DNA of 46,706 bases, taken from positions 1 through 46,706 of the forward strand of contig QCLX01000009.1 of assembly GCA_003214215.1 (NCBI GenBank), given 5' to 3'. The notes beneath the pieces were generated by a model. That model had not been told where the DNA came from. It did not search any database and saw nothing but the letters and a program-made list of their open reading frames with translations. A program made the position numbers and the translations under genes. Positions 37,131 through 45,874 of this stretch are shown one piece after another. This stretch comes from Prochlorococcus sp. AG-418-G18 (GTDB taxonomy: Bacteria > Cyanobacteriota > Cyanobacteriia > PCC-6307 > Cyanobiaceae). Numbering within the stretch: position 1 is the first letter of the stretch; each line of letters starts with the position of its first letter.

Positions 37131-37904
37131 TTAATTTAGTCTTTCAGAGTTTACCCATTCTTTTAATTTATCCTTAAATAAATTTTTCCCTTGAATAATA
37201 GGTTGGCAAAATGGTGGTTGATCATCATTAAGGCCTAATAAATCTGCAGTAACTCTTATTTGCCCATCGCAATAATTACCTGCTCCGATACCTATTGTGG
37301 GAATTTTTAAGTTATTTTGTATCTCCTTAGCAAGCAATTCAGGAATATGTTCAAGAACTATTGAAAAACATCCTAGTTTTTCAAGAATAGAAGCCTCTTT
37401 CTTTAATTTTTCTTGGCTTTCTAAACTTTCTCCTTGTTTCTTTAATCCTAGATTTAAGTAGCTTTGTGGCGTAAGACCTATATGACCCATAACAGGGATC
37501 CCCATTCTTATCAGTCTAGAAATAACTTTTTGTATTTCTGGTTCAGCCCCTTCTACCTTTACAGCTTTTGCATAAGTGCTTTGAATGATTTTCCCCGCAT
37601 ACTCCACAGCTTTATCCTCTCCACATTGGTAAGTCAGAAAAGGCATATCAGAGACTAACAAAGGTTGTTCTTCAATTTTCTTTTTAAAACCACGCGAAAC
37701 AGCATTAGTATGATAAATTATGTCTTCTAAAGTTAATGGCAATGTAGATTTGTACCCTAAACAGACCATTGCCAAGGAATCTCCAACTAAGACGAGATCG
37801 ACATTAGATTGTTCTGCTATAGATCCTGATATCGAGTCCCATGCAGTTAATGCAATAATTTTCTGAGATTTTTCTTTATATTTAACTAGGTCTGAAGGTA
37901 ACAT
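37131..37904 (-). CDS. panB: 3-methyl-2-oxobutanoate hydroxymethyltransferase
   Basis: PanB makes ketopantoate, the first committed step of pantothenate (CoA) synthesis. The 257-residue TIM-barrel protein has L-T-A-W-D, V-G-D-S-L-A-M-V-C-L-G with metal-binding Asp, V-K-V-E-G-A, M-G-H-I-G-L-T-P-Q and I-G-I-G-A-G-N-Y-C-D-G-Q. All are hallmarks of the family, and the length is normal. It is divergent from the SRP RNA gene, with 46 bp between. Confidence 0.96.
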   Translation of the reverse strand: MLPSDLVKYKEKSQKIIALTAWDSISGSIAEQSNVDLVLVGDSLAMVCLGYKSTLPLTLEDIIYHTNAVSRGFKKKIEEQPLLVSDMPFLTYQCGEDKAVEYAGKIIQSTYAKAVKVEGAEPEIQKVISRLIRMGIPVMGHIGLTPQSYLNLGLKKQGESLESQEKLKKEASILEKLGCFSIVLEHIPELLAKEIQNNLKIPTIGIGAGNYCDGQIRVTADLLGLNDDQPPFCQPIIQGKNLFKDKLKEWVNSERLN

Positions 37905-37935
37905 AATGATCTATGTATCTTTTTTAATCAAGAAT

Positions 37936-37944
37936 TGCTAATAT
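37936..37944 (+). promoter_or_regulatory. Extended -10 promoter element of the SRP RNA gene
   Basis: TGC followed by TAATAT (37939-37944) ends 6 nt before the predicted 5' end of the SRP RNA at 37951. This is the right distance for an extended -10 promoter. No good -35 box is visible upstream. Confidence 0.4.
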
Positions 37945-37950
37945 ACTTAA

Positions 37951-38044
37951 GACTCGGCCTTTCGCGGTTTTAACGCCTAAACCTGGTCAGGACCGGAAGG
38001 TAGCAGCCACAAGGGATGCTTGAGGCAGGCGAGATAACCGAGTC
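37951..38044 (+). ncRNA. ffs: Signal recognition particle RNA (4.5S type)
   Basis: The conserved SRP tip lies on the plus strand: CCTGGTCAGGACCGG (37982-37996), then GAAGGTAGCAGCCA, the GNAR-type loop and asymmetric bulge that bind Ffh. Flanking arms GACTCGG (37951-37957) and CCGAGTC (38038-38044) pair perfectly and define the ends. The size, about 94 nt, is that of the small bacterial form without an Alu domain. It converges on ftsZ, whose 3' end is 15 bp away. Confidence 0.95.
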
Positions 38045-38059
38045 ACTCTATTTTACCTT

Positions 38060-39175
38060 TTAACCTATATCCTTTTTATTTTGCCTTAATTTCAAAAACT
38101 CAGGGATACTAGCTCCTGATTCTTTATTGTCGGAATAATTATATAAAGGTTGATTTGATAATCTGTTTTTTATTCTTTGTTGGTTTAATGGTTGATTTGT
38201 CTCAAATCCTGTAGCAATTACGGTAACTTGTATCTCCCCTTCCATTGCTTCATCAACCACTGCACCAACAATAATATTTGCTTCCTGATCAACAACATCA
38301 TAGATAATTTCAGATGCTGAGGTCATATCTTCTAAAGTCATGTCTTTGCCACCAGTAATATTTATAACGCAGCCTTTAGCTCCATCAATTCTAGCTGCTT
38401 CTAGTAAAGGACTATTCATTGCTGCTTGTGCTGCCTCTAAAGCTCTCGATCTTCCTGAACCAATACCTATTCCCAGAAGAGCAGTGCCTGCTTCCGTCAT
38501 CACTGATCTTACATCCGCGAAATCAACATTAACTAATCCTGGGCAAGTAATTATGTCACTGATACCTTTGACGCCCATCCTTAAAACATCATCAGCATTC
38601 CTAAATGCTTCTTGAAGAGGAGCACCTGCAATAACGTCTTTTAATCGGTCATTTGGAATAACTATAAGCGTATCAACGTTTTCAGCCAGTCTTGCAATCC
38701 CCTCTTCTGCTTGACGCATCCTTCTTTTCCCTTCAAAAGAAAATGGTTTGGTTACTATCCCAACTGTCAAAGCACCACTTTGTTTAGCTACTTCCGCAAC
38801 TACCGGAGCTGCTCCTGTACCAGTTCCTCCACCCATTCCTGCAGCTATAAAAACTAAATCAGATCCCTCCAGAGCTTGTTGAAGCTCTTCTTTGGATTCT
38901 TCAGCAGCTTTTTGCCCAATACTTGGATTCCCTCCTGCACCTAAACCTCTAGTAAGGTTTTGACCAAGTTGAACCCTACGCTCTGCAGAAGACTGAAGTA
39001 GGGCTTGAGCGTCTGTATTAAGGACTCTAAATGAGACACCTTCTAAATCACTGTTTATCATTCTATTGACTGCATTACTGCCACCACCTCCTACACCAAT
39101 AACTTCTATTTTGGCGTTTTGGCTTGGAAGGATTTCTCTCGATTGATCAAAGTTTGGATTGTTACCGAAGCTCAT
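38060..39175 (-). CDS. ftsZ: Cell division protein FtsZ
   Basis: FtsZ is the tubulin-like GTPase that forms the division ring. The 371-residue protein has [11 protein letters not shown] (about 27-37), the tubulin signature G-G-G-T-G-T-G (115-121), the T7-loop region near N-V-D-F-A-D-V, and a C-terminal [10 protein letters not shown] peptide that normally docks FtsA/ZipN-type partners. The 180-bp AT-rich spacer after ftsQ probably holds its promoter and a long leader; ftsZ in Prochlorococcus is known to be expressed with a daily rhythm. Confidence 0.98.
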   Translation of the reverse strand: MSFGNNPNFDQSREILPSQNAKIEVIGVGGGGSNAVNRMINSDLEGVSFRVLNTDAQALLQSSAERRVQLGQNLTRGLGAGGNPSIGQKAAEESKEELQQALEGSDLVFIAAGMGGGTGTGAAPVVAEVAKQSGALTVGIVTKPFSFEGKRRMRQAEEGIARLAENVDTLIVIPNDRLKDVIAGAPLQEAFRNADDVLRMGVKGISDIITCPGLVNVDFADVRSVMTEAGTALLGIGIGSGRSRALEAAQAAMNSPLLEAARIDGAKGCVINITGGKDMTLEDMTSASEIIYDVVDQEANIIVGAVVDEAMEGEIQVTVIATGFETNQPLNQQRIKNRLSNQPLYNYSDNKESGASIPEFLKLRQNKKDIG

Positions 39176-39355
39176 CTCTTAATTAGGAATCTAAAACTAG
39201 TATTGGGTGCATTATGAACTTACTGAGCTCATCTGTAGGAATTTGTTGAGGAAAATCCTAAAAATATTTATTTATTAAATATTTTGTTTTGAATGCAAAA
39301 CCCATATCAACACTACAATAATTAAAAAAAATTATTCAAAACCCTTTTTCAAATA

Positions 39356-40081
39356 TTAGGGTTTGAACACTTTTATTTTTGGTTTGTTTGGATTTGTAAG
39401 ATCAATATTATCTATTTTTGTTGAAAAGCTATTTTTCTCAAATTCATTTTTTAAATTATTGATTATTTGTAATTGATAGTTTATTAAATCTGGTTTAAAT
39501 CCTAAGAAGATTGTTTTTAAATCTTTTTCCTCAACAGTAAGAAAACCATTGGGTGAAAAAGTTATTTTAACTATCTCAAATTCATAATTATCTAGAGCGA
39601 GGAAAATATCAGATAATATTTTTTTAAATTTTTCTTTCCATCCAAAAACTTGTATGTTTAATTTCTTCAAATTTTTTTCGTCCACATTATGTTGATTTAT
39701 AAAAATTCCGTCTTTATCAATGAAGCCTAATATTTTTTCGTCTTTTATTATTCTCTCACCATAAGCTATTGGGATTCTTGTACTAATGTGAACTTTCAAA
39801 CCAAAAGGAAATAATTCTCTGTTTACTGAAACATTCTTAAGAGATAAATTTTGTTTTAACTCTTTTTCTAACAAATTAGTTTCAACAGAAATTAATCGGA
39901 TCGGAAAATTTAAAGATGAATTTTTTCCTACATCATTCTGGGAAAATAATTCACTACCAGAAATCCTAATGTCCTGAATATAAACTTTTTTGATAGTTTT
40001 TATGCTTAAAAAGCTTGTTAAAAATAAAAATAAAATTAGAAAAAAAAATCTTCTATTTTTAATTCTTTTTTGGTTTTTCAC
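39356..40081 (-). CDS. ftsQ: Cell division protein FtsQ (POTRA domain)
   Basis: FtsQ is a bitopic division protein bridging early and late divisome parts. The 241-residue product has a short basic N-terminus, one transmembrane segment (about 11-27) and an extracytoplasmic POTRA domain starting V-Y-I-Q-D-I-R-I-S-G-S. A beta domain follows with P-x-A-Y-G-E and later D-x-D-G-x-F elements. Sequence conservation of FtsQ is low, and position between ddl and ftsZ supports the call. The start is GTG 40081, overlapping the stop of the preceding gene by 4 bp. Confidence 0.88.
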   Translation of the reverse strand: MKNQKRIKNRRFFFLILFLFLTSFLSIKTIKKVYIQDIRISGSELFSQNDVGKNSSLNFPIRLISVETNLLEKELKQNLSLKNVSVNRELFPFGLKVHISTRIPIAYGERIIKDEKILGFIDKDGIFINQHNVDEKNLKKLNIQVFGWKEKFKKILSDIFLALDNYEFEIVKITFSPNGFLTVEEKDLKTIFLGFKPDLINYQLQIINNLKNEFEKNSFSTKIDNIDLTNPNKPKIKVFKP

Positions 40082-40488
40082 AAATCACATCGAGCTTTTT
40101 CCATCAGTTGGTCCATCCATTTTCTCGCTTGTTCTGCATCTGAAAATGGTACATCCATCTCTTTACCATCCCCTACCAATCTCAACCTGCACTTACCTTG
40201 AGATTCACTTGTTAGAGGAGCTTCTCCTGAAGTTAGTGCCATTAATTCAACTAATTCTAGTTTCTTGATTGTAAAGCAATCTTTTTCTTCAAATTTACCA
40301 GCTTCAAATGCGCTCCACTTTAACTCCCCATTTTTTAAGGAAGCTGCACCAGAACTATCTAACTTGCACAGTTCAGAATCACTAGCCCAACTTCTAAAAA
40401 GATTTTGCCTTCTTCTTTCTAACCATCCAAGTGCAGTTAATAAAATGAAGATTAAAAGTAATGGTAACCAAAGTAGTCCATGCAACAT
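40078..40488 (-). CDS. Small membrane-anchored protein between ddl and ftsQ, unknown function
   Basis: The 136-residue protein has one N-terminal transmembrane segment (about 4-22) followed by a basic W-L-E-R-R-R-Q stop-transfer stretch. The soluble domain of about 100 residues has beta-strand-like patterning and ends in a helix with A-R-K-W-M-D-Q-L-M. Its fold suggests a PH-like domain, but this is only an impression. It overlaps ftsQ by 4 bp and follows ddl by 10 bp, so it belongs to the ddl-ftsQ operon and may act in division or wall synthesis. Confidence 0.7.
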   Translation of the reverse strand: MLHGLLWLPLLLIFILLTALGWLERRRQNLFRSWASDSELCKLDSSGAASLKNGELKWSAFEAGKFEEKDCFTIKKLELVELMALTSGEAPLTSESQGKCRLRLVGDGKEMDVPFSDAEQARKWMDQLMEKARCDL

Positions 40489-40498
40489 TTGATTTAAA

Positions 40499-41566
40499 TT
40501 ACAAATCTAAAGATATATCTACCAGTTTAGCCACAAGTTGTTCAATTTTTAAACCTGAAGCTTCCCAAAGCATTGGAAACATACTGTTTTTTGTAAAACC
40601 AGGAATTGTATTTATTTCATTTAGCAAAATTTTATTTGAAGATTTTTCTAAAAAGAAATCTACTCTTGCAAAACCGAAAATATTTAGTGCTCTACAACTT
40701 TTAATAGCAATTTCTTTAATTTCTTTTGTGATTTTATAATCTATTTCGGCTGGGATAATTATTTTATTATTTGAGTGATATTTTGAATCGTAATCATACC
40801 AATCACTCTCATAATTTACCTCGCCTATCTCAGAGGTTAAGAGTTTTGAATTCCCAATTATTCCGCATTCAATTTCCCTTACCTCTAAACCTTCCTCTAC
40901 TAAGATCCTTGGATCTATTTCCCGAGCCTTTTCTAATGCTTGTAATATTTCTGATTCATTTATGACTTTGGAGATGCCAAGAGATGATCCAGAGTTCGAT
41001 GGTTTAACAAAAACAGGAAAATTTAATTTTTTTAAAATTTCATTAATTATTTTATTTTTTACTTCCTTATCGTTGAGATCTTCATTTTGAAAAACTAGAT
41101 AATTAACTTGTGGAAGTTTAAGATTTGAGAAAATTGTTTTCATCAATATTTTATCCATTCCAAGTGCAGAGCCAATAATTCCACATCCGACTAAAGGTTT
41201 CTTTGTAAATCTAAGTAAGCCATGAATTGATCCGTCTTCACCATTAAATCCATGTAATAGAGGAAACCAAACATCAACATTTTGAAATTCAATTCCGTCA
41301 AGGAAGTTAATTCTTTCCTGATTAGAAATTTCTTGTTTTTTTGTTTTATTGTTTTCAATTTCAAAAATTAGGATTTTTTCTGAACTATTACTATCAAGCC
41401 AATCTCCAAATTTGTTTATGTAAAAGGCTTTAACTGTAAATCGTTCTTTGTTTATTTCTGAATTAAATGCTTTATAAATTGTTTTTGCAGAGGATATCGA
41501 TACTTCATGTTCATTGGAATTCCCGCCAAATATTAACCCAATACATTTTTTCTTACCCCCGATCAT
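40499..41566 (-). CDS. ddl: D-alanine-D-alanine ligase
   Basis: Ddl makes the D-Ala-D-Ala dipeptide for peptidoglycan. The 355-residue ATP-grasp protein shows F-G-G-N-S-N-E-H-E-V-S at the N-terminus, H-G-x-x-G-E-D-G-S-I-H-G-L-L (about 94-107), V-K-P-S-N-S-G-S-S-L-G and the metal site L-N-E-I-N-T-I-P-G-F-T near residue 320. Length is typical of the Ddl form with an omega-loop insertion. It lies 11 bp after miaB and leads into the small membrane gene and ftsQ. Confidence 0.96.
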   Translation of the reverse strand: MIGGKKKCIGLIFGGNSNEHEVSISSAKTIYKAFNSEINKERFTVKAFYINKFGDWLDSNSSEKILIFEIENNKTKKQEISNQERINFLDGIEFQNVDVWFPLLHGFNGEDGSIHGLLRFTKKPLVGCGIIGSALGMDKILMKTIFSNLKLPQVNYLVFQNEDLNDKEVKNKIINEILKKLNFPVFVKPSNSGSSLGISKVINESEILQALEKAREIDPRILVEEGLEVREIECGIIGNSKLLTSEIGEVNYESDWYDYDSKYHSNNKIIIPAEIDYKITKEIKEIAIKSCRALNIFGFARVDFFLEKSSNKILLNEINTIPGFTKNSMFPMLWEASGLKIEQLVAKLVDISLDL

Positions 41567-41577
41567 TTAGAAAAAAA

Positions 41578-42972
41578 TCATAAATAAAGTTCGCCTGTTA
41601 AAGAAAAAGGCCTTGCTTCATTAATTCTGACATCTATCTCATCTCCCAATGCAAAATTAAAGTTAATGTTTGTGGGAATCTCTACGAAAGTTAATCTATT
41701 TGTTCTAGTTCTACCCATAATTTGCGAGGAATTTTTTGGATTTAAACCCTCAATTAAAACGCTTTCGATTTTTTTGATATATCTTTGATTTCTACTCTTA
41801 GCAGTTTTCTCGACCAAATCATTAATTTCGTGCAATCTAGCTTTTTTAACCTCTTCCGAAAGCTGATTCGACCAAATTGCTGCTGGCGTATTTGGTCTTG
41901 GAGAGTATGCTGCTGTATTCACTTGATCAAAGCCAATTTCTGATATTAGCTTTAATGTATCTTGATATTGTTGTTCGGTTTCTCCTGGGAAAGCAACTAT
42001 TGCGTCAGCTGTGATTGATGCATCTGGCATTAATGATCTTATATTCTCGATAATATTTTTATACTTTTTGATAGTGTATCCTCTGGACATTTGCTTTAAA
42101 ATTTCATCATTTCCACTTTGGAAGGGAATATGGAAATGTTCACAGACTTTATCAAGTTCATAACAAGCTTTAATCAACCTTTTTGAAAAATATCTTGGAT
42201 GACTAGTAGCAAATCTTATCCTGCTAATTCCTTTAACATCATGAATGTAATACAAAAGATCAGTTAAAGTATTTTCTTTTCTACCCTCTTTTGTAGTTCC
42301 TGGGAGGTCTCTACCATAAGCATCTATGTTCTGACCTAAAAGAGTAATTTCTTTAAAATTAGAATCAGCTAATTTTTGGATCTCACTTTTTATCGCATTT
42401 GGATATCTTGATTGCTCTTTTCCTCTAACAGAGGGGACTACACAATATGAACATTTTTCATTACATCCATAAATGATATTAACCCATCCACAAATAGAGC
42501 TTTCTCTTCTTGCACTAGTTATGTCTTCAGAAATAAAGGTTTCTTCTGTCGCAGCAACTTGATTACCTAAATCTACTTTTCCCAGAAGATTCTCAAGATT
42601 ATTTACGTGTTGAGGCCCCATAACCAGATCAAGTTCTGGAACTCTTCTTAGTAAGGACTCTCCCTCTTGCTGAGCAAGGCAACCTGCCACAACAAGTTTT
42701 AAACTAGGTGTTTTGTGCTTTCTTTTAGCTTGTCTTCCTAAAAAGCTATAAACTTTTTGCTCCGCATTTTCTCTGATCGTGCATGTATTGTACAAGACCA
42801 AATCGGCATTTAATTCGTTATCTGCTCTGGTATATCCCATTTTCTCTAATGTCCCAGCCATTCTCTCAGAATCAGCCTTGTTCATTTGGCATCCAAATGT
42901 GGTTATCCAATATCTGCCAGTAGTTGAATTCTTTTGAAATTTTTTTTCGTCAGGTTTTGTTTTTGTTAGCAC
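41578..42972 (-). CDS. miaB: tRNA-2-methylthio-N6-isopentenyladenosine synthase MiaB
   Basis: MiaB adds the methylthio group to i6A37 in tRNAs reading UNN codons. The protein has the N-terminal UPF0004 Cys set (C28, C64, C98), the radical SAM motif C170-x3-C174-x2-C177, and a C-terminal TRAM domain with R-T-R-T-N-R. The frame stays open up to 43101, but the upstream part reads through tRNA-His and encodes nothing conserved. I therefore place the start at GTG 42972 (464 aa), which gives an N-terminus L-T-K-T-K like that of related Prochlorococcus proteins as I recall them. Confidence 0.94.
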   Translation of the reverse strand: MLTKTKPDEKKFQKNSTTGRYWITTFGCQMNKADSERMAGTLEKMGYTRADNELNADLVLYNTCTIRENAEQKVYSFLGRQAKRKHKTPSLKLVVAGCLAQQEGESLLRRVPELDLVMGPQHVNNLENLLGKVDLGNQVAATEETFISEDITSARRESSICGWVNIIYGCNEKCSYCVVPSVRGKEQSRYPNAIKSEIQKLADSNFKEITLLGQNIDAYGRDLPGTTKEGRKENTLTDLLYYIHDVKGISRIRFATSHPRYFSKRLIKACYELDKVCEHFHIPFQSGNDEILKQMSRGYTIKKYKNIIENIRSLMPDASITADAIVAFPGETEQQYQDTLKLISEIGFDQVNTAAYSPRPNTPAAIWSNQLSEEVKKARLHEINDLVEKTAKSRNQRYIKKIESVLIEGLNPKNSSQIMGRTRTNRLTFVEIPTNINFNFALGDEIDVRINEARPFSLTGELYL

Positions 42973-43042
42973 TTTGCTAGGAATTTTTTTATTCTTTAAT
43001 TCAAAATTACAAGTTAAATAATTTTGCTGCAATTTTTCTGAG

Positions 43043-43116
43043 GGCGAGCGAGGGGATTCGAACCCCCGAATAGCGGCGCCACAAGCCGCTGCCTTAACCA
43101 CTTGGCGACGCCCGCC
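43043..43116 (-). tRNA. tRNA-His (anticodon GUG)
   Basis: On the minus strand, acceptor arm GCGGGCG (43115-43109) pairs with CGCTCGC (43050-43044; one G-U), with C73 at 43043. An extra G at 43116 provides the G-1 typical of histidine tRNAs. The anticodon stem GCGGC/GCCGC encloses loop TTGTGGC, anticodon GUG. The T arm contains GGTTCGAATCC. CCA is not encoded. The miaB start follows about 70 bp downstream. Confidence 0.97.
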
Positions 43117-43244
43117 TCACATTTATAAATTTAACAACTCAAGGGTAATTTTTCATAGTTATTTTTATCTTTTGGCGAAATTTGAATTATTTTCTAATTC
43201 AGTAAAGTTTTCTTATGATTTAAAATAAAAGAAAATTTAAAAAT

Positions 43245-44480
43245 TTGAGTAATTCTGGCACAGCTGAGGTTCTTATTCCCAGAAGCCTTTGTTTAATAGA
43301 AGATATAGATAACCTCTTTATTGATGTAGAGGATTTATGTTCAGTTTCCATTAGTTGGGAGGATGGATTTGTTTCTGAGTTAAAGCCTCTAAAAAATAAA
43401 GTTACAAAACCAAAAAATATTTTATTCCCAAGATTTGTTGAAACGCATTCGCATTTTGATAAATCATTTATATGGGCAGACTTTCCTAATCTGGAATCAA
43501 ACTATGGAGGCGCATTATCAGTAAATCTTGAAGAACATAAAACTAGAACTACAGATAAGGTTCTTGAAAGAGTTGAGAAATCATTAAAACTTGCCATACA
43601 AAATGGATACCGAGCTATTCGAAGTCATATTGATACATATAAAAGTCAATCTACTGATATTTGGATTGAACTGTTTAAATTACAAAAAAAATTTTCATCT
43701 GAGTTGACTTTACAATTCGTTGCTCTAGCTCCATTGGAATTTTGGGATACTTCTAATGGTGAAGAGTTGGCAAAAATATTTTCCTCTAATGGAGGCATTT
43801 TAGGAGGTGTTATTGTACCCCCTTTCAATAAAAAAAATACAAGCAAATTTCTCGCAAAGATGCTTCTTCTTGCGAGTAAATATAAATTAGAAATTGATTT
43901 GCATATAGATGAGTCAATTATTGAGCCTGGAGCAGGAATAAAAGTTTTATTAGAAACAATCGAAAATTTAAAAATTAATAGTATTCCGATCACTTGTAGT
44001 CATTTGAGTAGTCTTATTTCTTTAAGTCATAGAGAGATTTTAAATTTAGGAGAAAAAATGGCTGAGAAAAATATTAAGGTTATTGCTTTACCCCTAACAA
44101 ATTTTTGGCTTCTCAATCGAAGTAATAAAACTACATCATTAAAAAGACCAGTTGCTCCAATAAAGCAATTACAAAAATCACATGTGGATGTATCTCTGGG
44201 TAGTGATAATGTTCAAGACCCTTGGTACCCATTTGGTAATTTTGACCCTTTTTATATGTTGTCTTGCTCGATACCTATGCTTCAACTAAATCCCTGGGAG
44301 AGAATGACTCTATCTTCTATTTTTTTAGCTCCAAGCAGATTATTAAATTTAAAATGGGATGGTTTAATTAAAAAGGGTTGCCCTGCTGACTTTGTAATTC
44401 TAGATGCACAAAGATGGGCAGATGTTTTTTCGACTACTCTAAAGAGAAAAGTATATATAAAAGGCGATTTATATTGCTAA
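43245..44480 (+). CDS. Amidohydrolase of the cytosine-deaminase (CodA) type, substrate uncertain
   Basis: The 411-residue protein has the metal and catalytic set of CodA-like amidohydrolases: H68-x-H70 in E-T-H-S-H-F-D-K, H220 and E223 in D-L-H-I-D-E, H253 in C-S-H-L and D321 in L-G-S-D-N-V-Q-D-P-W-Y-P. The spacing matches E. coli CodA (H61, H63, H214, E217, H246, D313) as I recall it. However, in an ungapped alignment E. coli Q156, which contacts cytosine, falls on P163 here, and E. coli D314 falls on N322. The substrate may therefore be another cyclic amide or amine. The start is TTG 43245. The next gene, 38 bp downstream, is an FAD oxidase and may share a pathway. Confidence 0.82.
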   Translation: MSNSGTAEVLIPRSLCLIEDIDNLFIDVEDLCSVSISWEDGFVSELKPLKNKVTKPKNILFPRFVETHSHFDKSFIWADFPNLESNYGGALSVNLEEHKTRTTDKVLERVEKSLKLAIQNGYRAIRSHIDTYKSQSTDIWIELFKLQKKFSSELTLQFVALAPLEFWDTSNGEELAKIFSSNGGILGGVIVPPFNKKNTSKFLAKMLLLASKYKLEIDLHIDESIIEPGAGIKVLLETIENLKINSIPITCSHLSSLISLSHREILNLGEKMAEKNIKVIALPLTNFWLLNRSNKTTSLKRPVAPIKQLQKSHVDVSLGSDNVQDPWYPFGNFDPFYMLSCSIPMLQLNPWERMTLSSIFLAPSRLLNLKWDGLIKKGCPADFVILDAQRWADVFSTTLKRKVYIKGDLYC

Positions 44481-44518
44481 TCGACTAATTTATATATAAA
44501 ACAAAAGAAATTTTATTA

Positions 44519-45874
44519 ATGACATCAAACAGTCTTAAATTTTTAGACAAATTTAGGAAAGTCAAAAACTTAGAGATTATTGAAACCCAATCCGACGTAA
44601 AAAGACTTTCAAAAGATTTTTATAACTACTCTCCAATCCTCACTGAAAGATTAGACGAATGTATCGCTGATTTGGTGGTAAGACCTAGTGATCATAATGC
44701 TGTGAAGAAAGTAGCAAAAATTTGTTGGGAATTTTCTATCCCTCTTACTTTACGAGGTTCAGGTACAGGAAATTATGGACAAGCTGTTCCATTGTTTAAA
44801 GGAGTTGTAATGCAGATGAGTCACTTTAATAAGTTAGAAGAATTTGATCCAGATACAGGTTTTGTAAAAGTACAGTCTGGATGTGTCATGGGAGATTTGA
44901 ATAAACAATTAGAAAAATATGGAAGGGAATTGAGGTTGCTTCCTAGTACTTGGAAAACCGCTACAATTGGAGGCTTTATTGCAGGTGGGTCAGGAGGTAT
45001 TGGGTCCATTAGATGGGGATTTTTAAGAGATCCAGGGAATCTTATCGGTTTAGAGGCAGTGACGATTAATGAAAAACCTGATTTATTAAAATTTGATGCT
45101 GAAGAATCCGAACCTTTAAATCATGCTTATGGGACTAATGGAATAATTACTTCTTTATTACTTGCTACTGATATCAAACGTAAGTGGTATTCAATAGTTA
45201 TCGACTGTATTGAATTTGAAAAAACAATAGAAATATTAAAAACTCTTACAAGCGCAGCAATTGATCTGAAACTAGGAGCAATTCTTGAAGAAGAAATTGT
45301 AGATCAAATGCCAAAATGGTTTAGGAGTAATTCTAGAAGTCACAAGATATTAATTCAATCTACTCTTGGAGGAACAAAAACGATCGAGTTGATTTGTAAA
45401 AAATTCAAAGTTGAATTTACCCTCTTTGGGGAAGAAGAAAAACTCGTTAATGGAATTTCTGAAGTCGTATGGAACCATACAACTCTTCATATGAGGTCTA
45501 GGGATAAAAATTGGACGTATTTACAGATGCTTTTGCCACTTAATAATGAACTAGAGTTAATTAATTTTTTTAGAAAAAAATGGGGTAAAAAAGTCCTTTG
45601 GCATCTAGAGGCAGTTTCTCAACAAGGATCACCGCGATTAGCGGCTTTGCCTGTATTAAGGTGGAATGGAATAGATGAATTAAATGAAATAATGGAAGAT
45701 TGTAAGAAACTTGGGGCGTTTATTTTTAATCCCCATGTTTTAACTGTCGAAGGCGGAGGCTTAGGAGTGGTCGACGCAGATCAAGTAAAAGCGAAATTAA
45801 AATTTGATCCTAAAGGGCTCCTAAATCCAGGCAAATTGGCAGGCTGGGAAATAAAGGAACAATTTAATATTTAA
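44519..45874 (+). CDS. FAD-binding oxidoreductase, GlcD-like (PCMH family)
   Basis: The 451-residue protein has an N-terminal PCMH-type FAD domain: L-V-V-R-P-S-D (about 49-55), L-R-G-S-G-T-G-N-Y-G-Q-A-V (about 79-91), and G-G-F-I-A-G-G-S-G-G-I-G-S-I-R-W-G. A C-terminal FAD-oxidase domain ends in F-D-P-K-G-L-L-N-P-G-K-L. This is the glycolate oxidase GlcD / D-lactate dehydrogenase superfamily. No GlcE or GlcF partner is nearby, and the substrate is unknown. It follows the amidohydrolase closely on the same strand. Its 3' end overlaps folC by 11 bp. Confidence 0.85.
   Translation: MTSNSLKFLDKFRKVKNLEIIETQSDVKRLSKDFYNYSPILTERLDECIADLVVRPSDHNAVKKVAKICWEFSIPLTLRGSGTGNYGQAVPLFKGVVMQMSHFNKLEEFDPDTGFVKVQSGCVMGDLNKQLEKYGRELRLLPSTWKTATIGGFIAGGSGGIGSIRWGFLRDPGNLIGLEAVTINEKPDLLKFDAEESEPLNHAYGTNGIITSLLLATDIKRKWYSIVIDCIEFEKTIEILKTLTSAAIDLKLGAILEEEIVDQMPKWFRSNSRSHKILIQSTLGGTKTIELICKKFKVEFTLFGEEEKLVNGISEVVWNHTTLHMRSRDKNWTYLQMLLPLNNELELINFFRKKWGKKVLWHLEAVSQQGSPRLAALPVLRWNGIDELNEIMEDCKKLGAFIFNPHVLTVEGGGLGVVDADQVKAKLKFDPKGLLNPGKLAGWEIKEQFNI

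Noticed and set aside
42973-43101. N-terminal extension of MiaB starting at 43101
   Set aside because: The extension is encoded largely by the tRNA-His gene and has no similarity to MiaB; GTG 42972 gives a normal protein.
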